The position numbers and the translations under genes were made by a program. Under the pieces are notes generated by a model that ran no database searches, had not been told where the DNA came from, and saw only the letters and a list, made by a program, of their open reading frames with translations. Below are positions 7,403 to 8,903 of a stretch of DNA of 8,903 nt, piece by piece. Source of the DNA: Candidatus Kapaibacterium sp. (lineage in GTDB: Bacteria; Bacteroidota; Ignavibacteria; Kapaibacteriales; UBA2268); the NCBI GenBank assembly GCA_030835065.1, contig JAUQWR010000643.1, positions 1 to 8,903 on the forward strand, read 5' to 3'. Positions within the stretch are counted from its first letter, which is position 1. Each line of letters opens with the position of its first letter.

Positions 7403-8794
7403 TTAGAAAGTAAGTCTCACAATAGGTAAAAGCCTTTTGATTCTTTCCTTTTCATAATCAGGAATAGGATTTTCTCTAAGGTTGAGCACTTTGAGTGCAG
7501 TAGCATGTTGAATATTTTGCGGAAGATATTTAAGATTATTTTCTTCGAGCATAATAATCTTACAGTTTTTCAAATAAAACATTTCATCAGGTAGGTAAGA
7601 GATAGCATTTTGATTTAAATTCAAAATATTTAAAAATCTTAGATTTTTAATATCATTATGAATATGCTTGATTTTATTATTCGATAAATCGATGTATTTA
7701 AGCCCGTAAAGATTGAATAGTGGAACAGGAAATACCGGGAATTCATTTGAATGGGCAGTGATGTTATTCAATCTGTAAAGGCTTGATATTTGATTAGGAA
7801 TGTCGGTAAGTTTATTACCACTAATATCAAGGGAAATCATACTTTTAATAGAAAAAATCTGCTCAGGAATTTTAGCATTTTTAGTATATCCAATGCTTAA
7901 AATATTTATATTACTCAATCTGGAAACGCAATCAGGTAAATCATTAAATTTATTAGCACCTATGTTCAAATTATTGAGAGAATGAAGCAAACAAAAATCG
8001 TCTGGTAGAGCTGTCAATTCGTTATTTTGTAGTTCCAATATATTAAGATTGCCGAGCTTGCCAATTTCTTTTGGAAGTGCTCTTAAATTATTATTGGCTA
8101 GATTTAACTTTTTGAGATATTGTAATTTAGAAATTTCATTGCCCAAAGCCGAAATTTTATTCGAGCTTAAGTCTAAAACTTCTAAAGATGATGGTAGAGA
8201 AGAAAAATTACAATTTCCAATATGATTGCTTGAAAGATATAACTCTCGCAAACCTTCAATTTTATCCAAACCTGATGGTAAAGAATTTAATTTATTAAAT
8301 GATACATTGAGTACCCTCAAATTAAATAATGAAGATAATGATTTATTTATAGAAATAATTTTATTGCTTGATAAATCAATAACTTCTAAAGAAATCATCG
8401 AGTATATTTCTTTTGGGAAACTTATAAATTTGTTGTTATTTAACTTAAGTTCTTTAAGTTTTCTCAATTCAGTAATTTCTTTAGGAAGGCTAGTAATAGA
8501 ATTAAGACTTAAATCTAAATATTCAAGATTAGTAAATTGATTTATAAATGAAGGTATATTATTGATTCTTAAATTTTGCAAAGAAAGGCGAGTAAGCCTG
8601 GGAGCATCATTCAATGCATCTTCGAAAGAAGTATAATTTGTAGATTTTTTAATAGGGTATGGCTTTTTCGAAGTTTGCTTGCTTTCGACTTTTAGAATAA
8701 CATTTTGTGCATAAGTATTTGAGGAAACAACAATAAGCAGCATTGAAATTGCAAAGCTGCTCAAAATAAATTCCGCTCTATCTTTTATTAACAT
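7403..8794 (-). CDS. Exported leucine-rich-repeat protein
   Basis: This 463-residue protein opens with a signal peptide (hydrophobic 9-25, probable cleavage after NTYA29 before Q30). A short linker (30-64) leads into 17 LRRs from residue 65 to about 454. The unit is 23 residues of the form LxxLxLxxNxLxxLPxxIxxL. The last repeat runs into a typical cap, NPIPDYEKERIKRLLPIVRLTF shortened at the end with no further domain. No T9SS domain, lipobox or second membrane segment is present, so the product is predicted to stay in the periplasm or be released by another route. LRR solenoids bind proteins; the partner is unknown. The ATG at 8794 fits the signal peptide, but its only Shine-Dalgarno-like element, AAGG, is 2 nt away, which is too close. 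It is the first gene of the minus-strand series in the window. The fold is certain; the role is not known. Confidence 0.9.
   Translation of the reverse strand: MLIKDRAEFILSSFAISMLLIVVSSNTYAQNVILKVESKQTSKKPYPIKKSTNYTSFEDALNDAPRLTRLSLQNLRINNIPSFINQFTNLEYLDLSLNSITSLPKEITELRKLKELKLNNNKFISFPKEIYSMISLEVIDLSSNKIISINKSLSSLFNLRVLNVSFNKLNSLPSGLDKIEGLRELYLSSNHIGNCNFSSLPSSLEVLDLSSNKISALGNEISKLQYLKKLNLANNNLRALPKEIGKLGNLNILELQNNELTALPDDFCLLHSLNNLNIGANKFNDLPDCVSRLSNINILSIGYTKNAKIPEQIFSIKSMISLDISGNKLTDIPNQISSLYRLNNITAHSNEFPVFPVPLFNLYGLKYIDLSNNKIKHIHNDIKNLRFLNILNLNQNAISYLPDEMFYLKNCKIIMLEENNLKYLPQNIQHATALKVLNLRENPIPDYEKERIKRLLPIVRLTF
7433..8602 (-). repeat. Seventeen tandem LRR units
   Basis: Repeats start at residues 65, 88, 111, 134, 157, 180, 202, 225, 248, 271, 294, 317, 340, 363, 386, 409 and 432. 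All are 23 residues (69 bp) except the sixth (180-201), which is 22 and has NCNFSSLP in place of the LPxxI half. Repeats 11 and 13 also depart from the consensus (IGYTKNAKIP and ITAHSNEFPVFP). DNA copies differ, so the array is old rather than freshly amplified. Confidence 0.85.
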
Positions 8795-8843
8795 AACCTT
8801 ATCAAATCAAAAATCAAAAATCGTAATAACGTGCATGAGCCTC

Positions 8844-8876
8844 CAAAAGTAATTATTATTTCGTTAAAAAACGAAA
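8844..8876 (-). promoter_or_regulatory. Candidate Bacteroidetes-type promoter with overlapping palindrome, LRR gene
   Basis: On the minus strand TACTTTTG (8851-8844) matches the Bacteroidetes -7 consensus TAnnTTTG fully. TTTC (8876-8873), one mismatch from TTTG, lies 21 nt upstream in the -33 place. A perfect inverted repeat, TTTCGTT-AAAA-AACGAAA (8859-8876), covers the -33 element and part of the spacer, where a repressor would block polymerase. The start site would be about 40-45 nt before the LRR ATG. The consensus applies only if the host uses the Bacteroidetes sigma factor. Confidence 0.4.
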
Positions 8877-8903
8877 CAGAAGAAAATTTAATTTATTTTA
8901 TAT

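Noticed and set aside
8226..8540. Open frame of 104 codons on the + strand
   Set aside because: It lies antisense inside the LRR gene; the 69-bp LRR periodicity with few stops on the opposite strand explains it. No domain or start signal was seen.
8807..8836. A nine-codon open frame (MHVITIFDF) on the minus strand with GGAGG upstream, in frame with the LRR gene
   Set aside because: The GGAGG is only 3 nt from the ATG, the likely promoter would place the transcript start at about the same point, and a TGA stops it 12 nt before the LRR start. Reading through TGA is not supported by any other gene here.

Overview
The window is AT-rich and carries five protein-coding genes, tightly packed, with no RNA gene, insertion sequence, CRISPR array or integrase visible. 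It probably comes from the Bacteroidota or a related FCB lineage (for example Ignavibacteria or Kapabacteria). The main clue is a C-terminal type IX secretion (T9SS) sorting domain on the first gene. A 23-residue LRR protein and a secreted M3 peptidase fit that group. Two genes have recognisable Shine-Dalgarno sequences (GGAG and GAGG/AAGGA), which core Bacteroidia often lack, so a deeper FCB branch is possible; the sequence alone does not settle it. All five visible stop codons are TAA.

Layout. On the + strand, bases 1-1727 hold the 3' part of a large surface or secreted protein built from at least 11 Asp-box (BNR/sortilin-like) repeats and ending in a T9SS domain; its frame is open to the window edge. 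It converges on four minus-strand genes. In transcription order (right to left) these are: an exported leucine-rich-repeat protein (7403-8794), an ABC exporter half-transporter (5546-7327), a signal-peptide-bearing M3B oligoendopeptidase F (3598-5478), and a KamA-family radical SAM aminomutase (1829-3349). Gaps are 75, 67 and 248 bp. The first three could be co-transcribed. A good intrinsic terminator follows pepF, so the aminomutase is probably a separate unit.

Function. The genes do not form an obvious pathway. Three of five products are predicted to be exported, and one is an inner-membrane exporter. The aminomutase is the most informative gene. It keeps the radical SAM cysteines and the PLP lysine, but the two aspartates that hold the lysine side chain in lysine 2,3-aminomutase are His332 and Asn369. 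It also has no cysteines for the zinc site of that enzyme. This points to a glutamate 2,3-aminomutase-like enzyme, possibly making beta-glutamate, rather than a true lysine enzyme.

Regulation. The 248-bp gap before the aminomutase holds two hairpins with T-tracts in that gene's direction. One is the pepF terminator. The other may be a second terminator or an attenuator in the aminomutase leader. No clearly new multi-gene system is visible.
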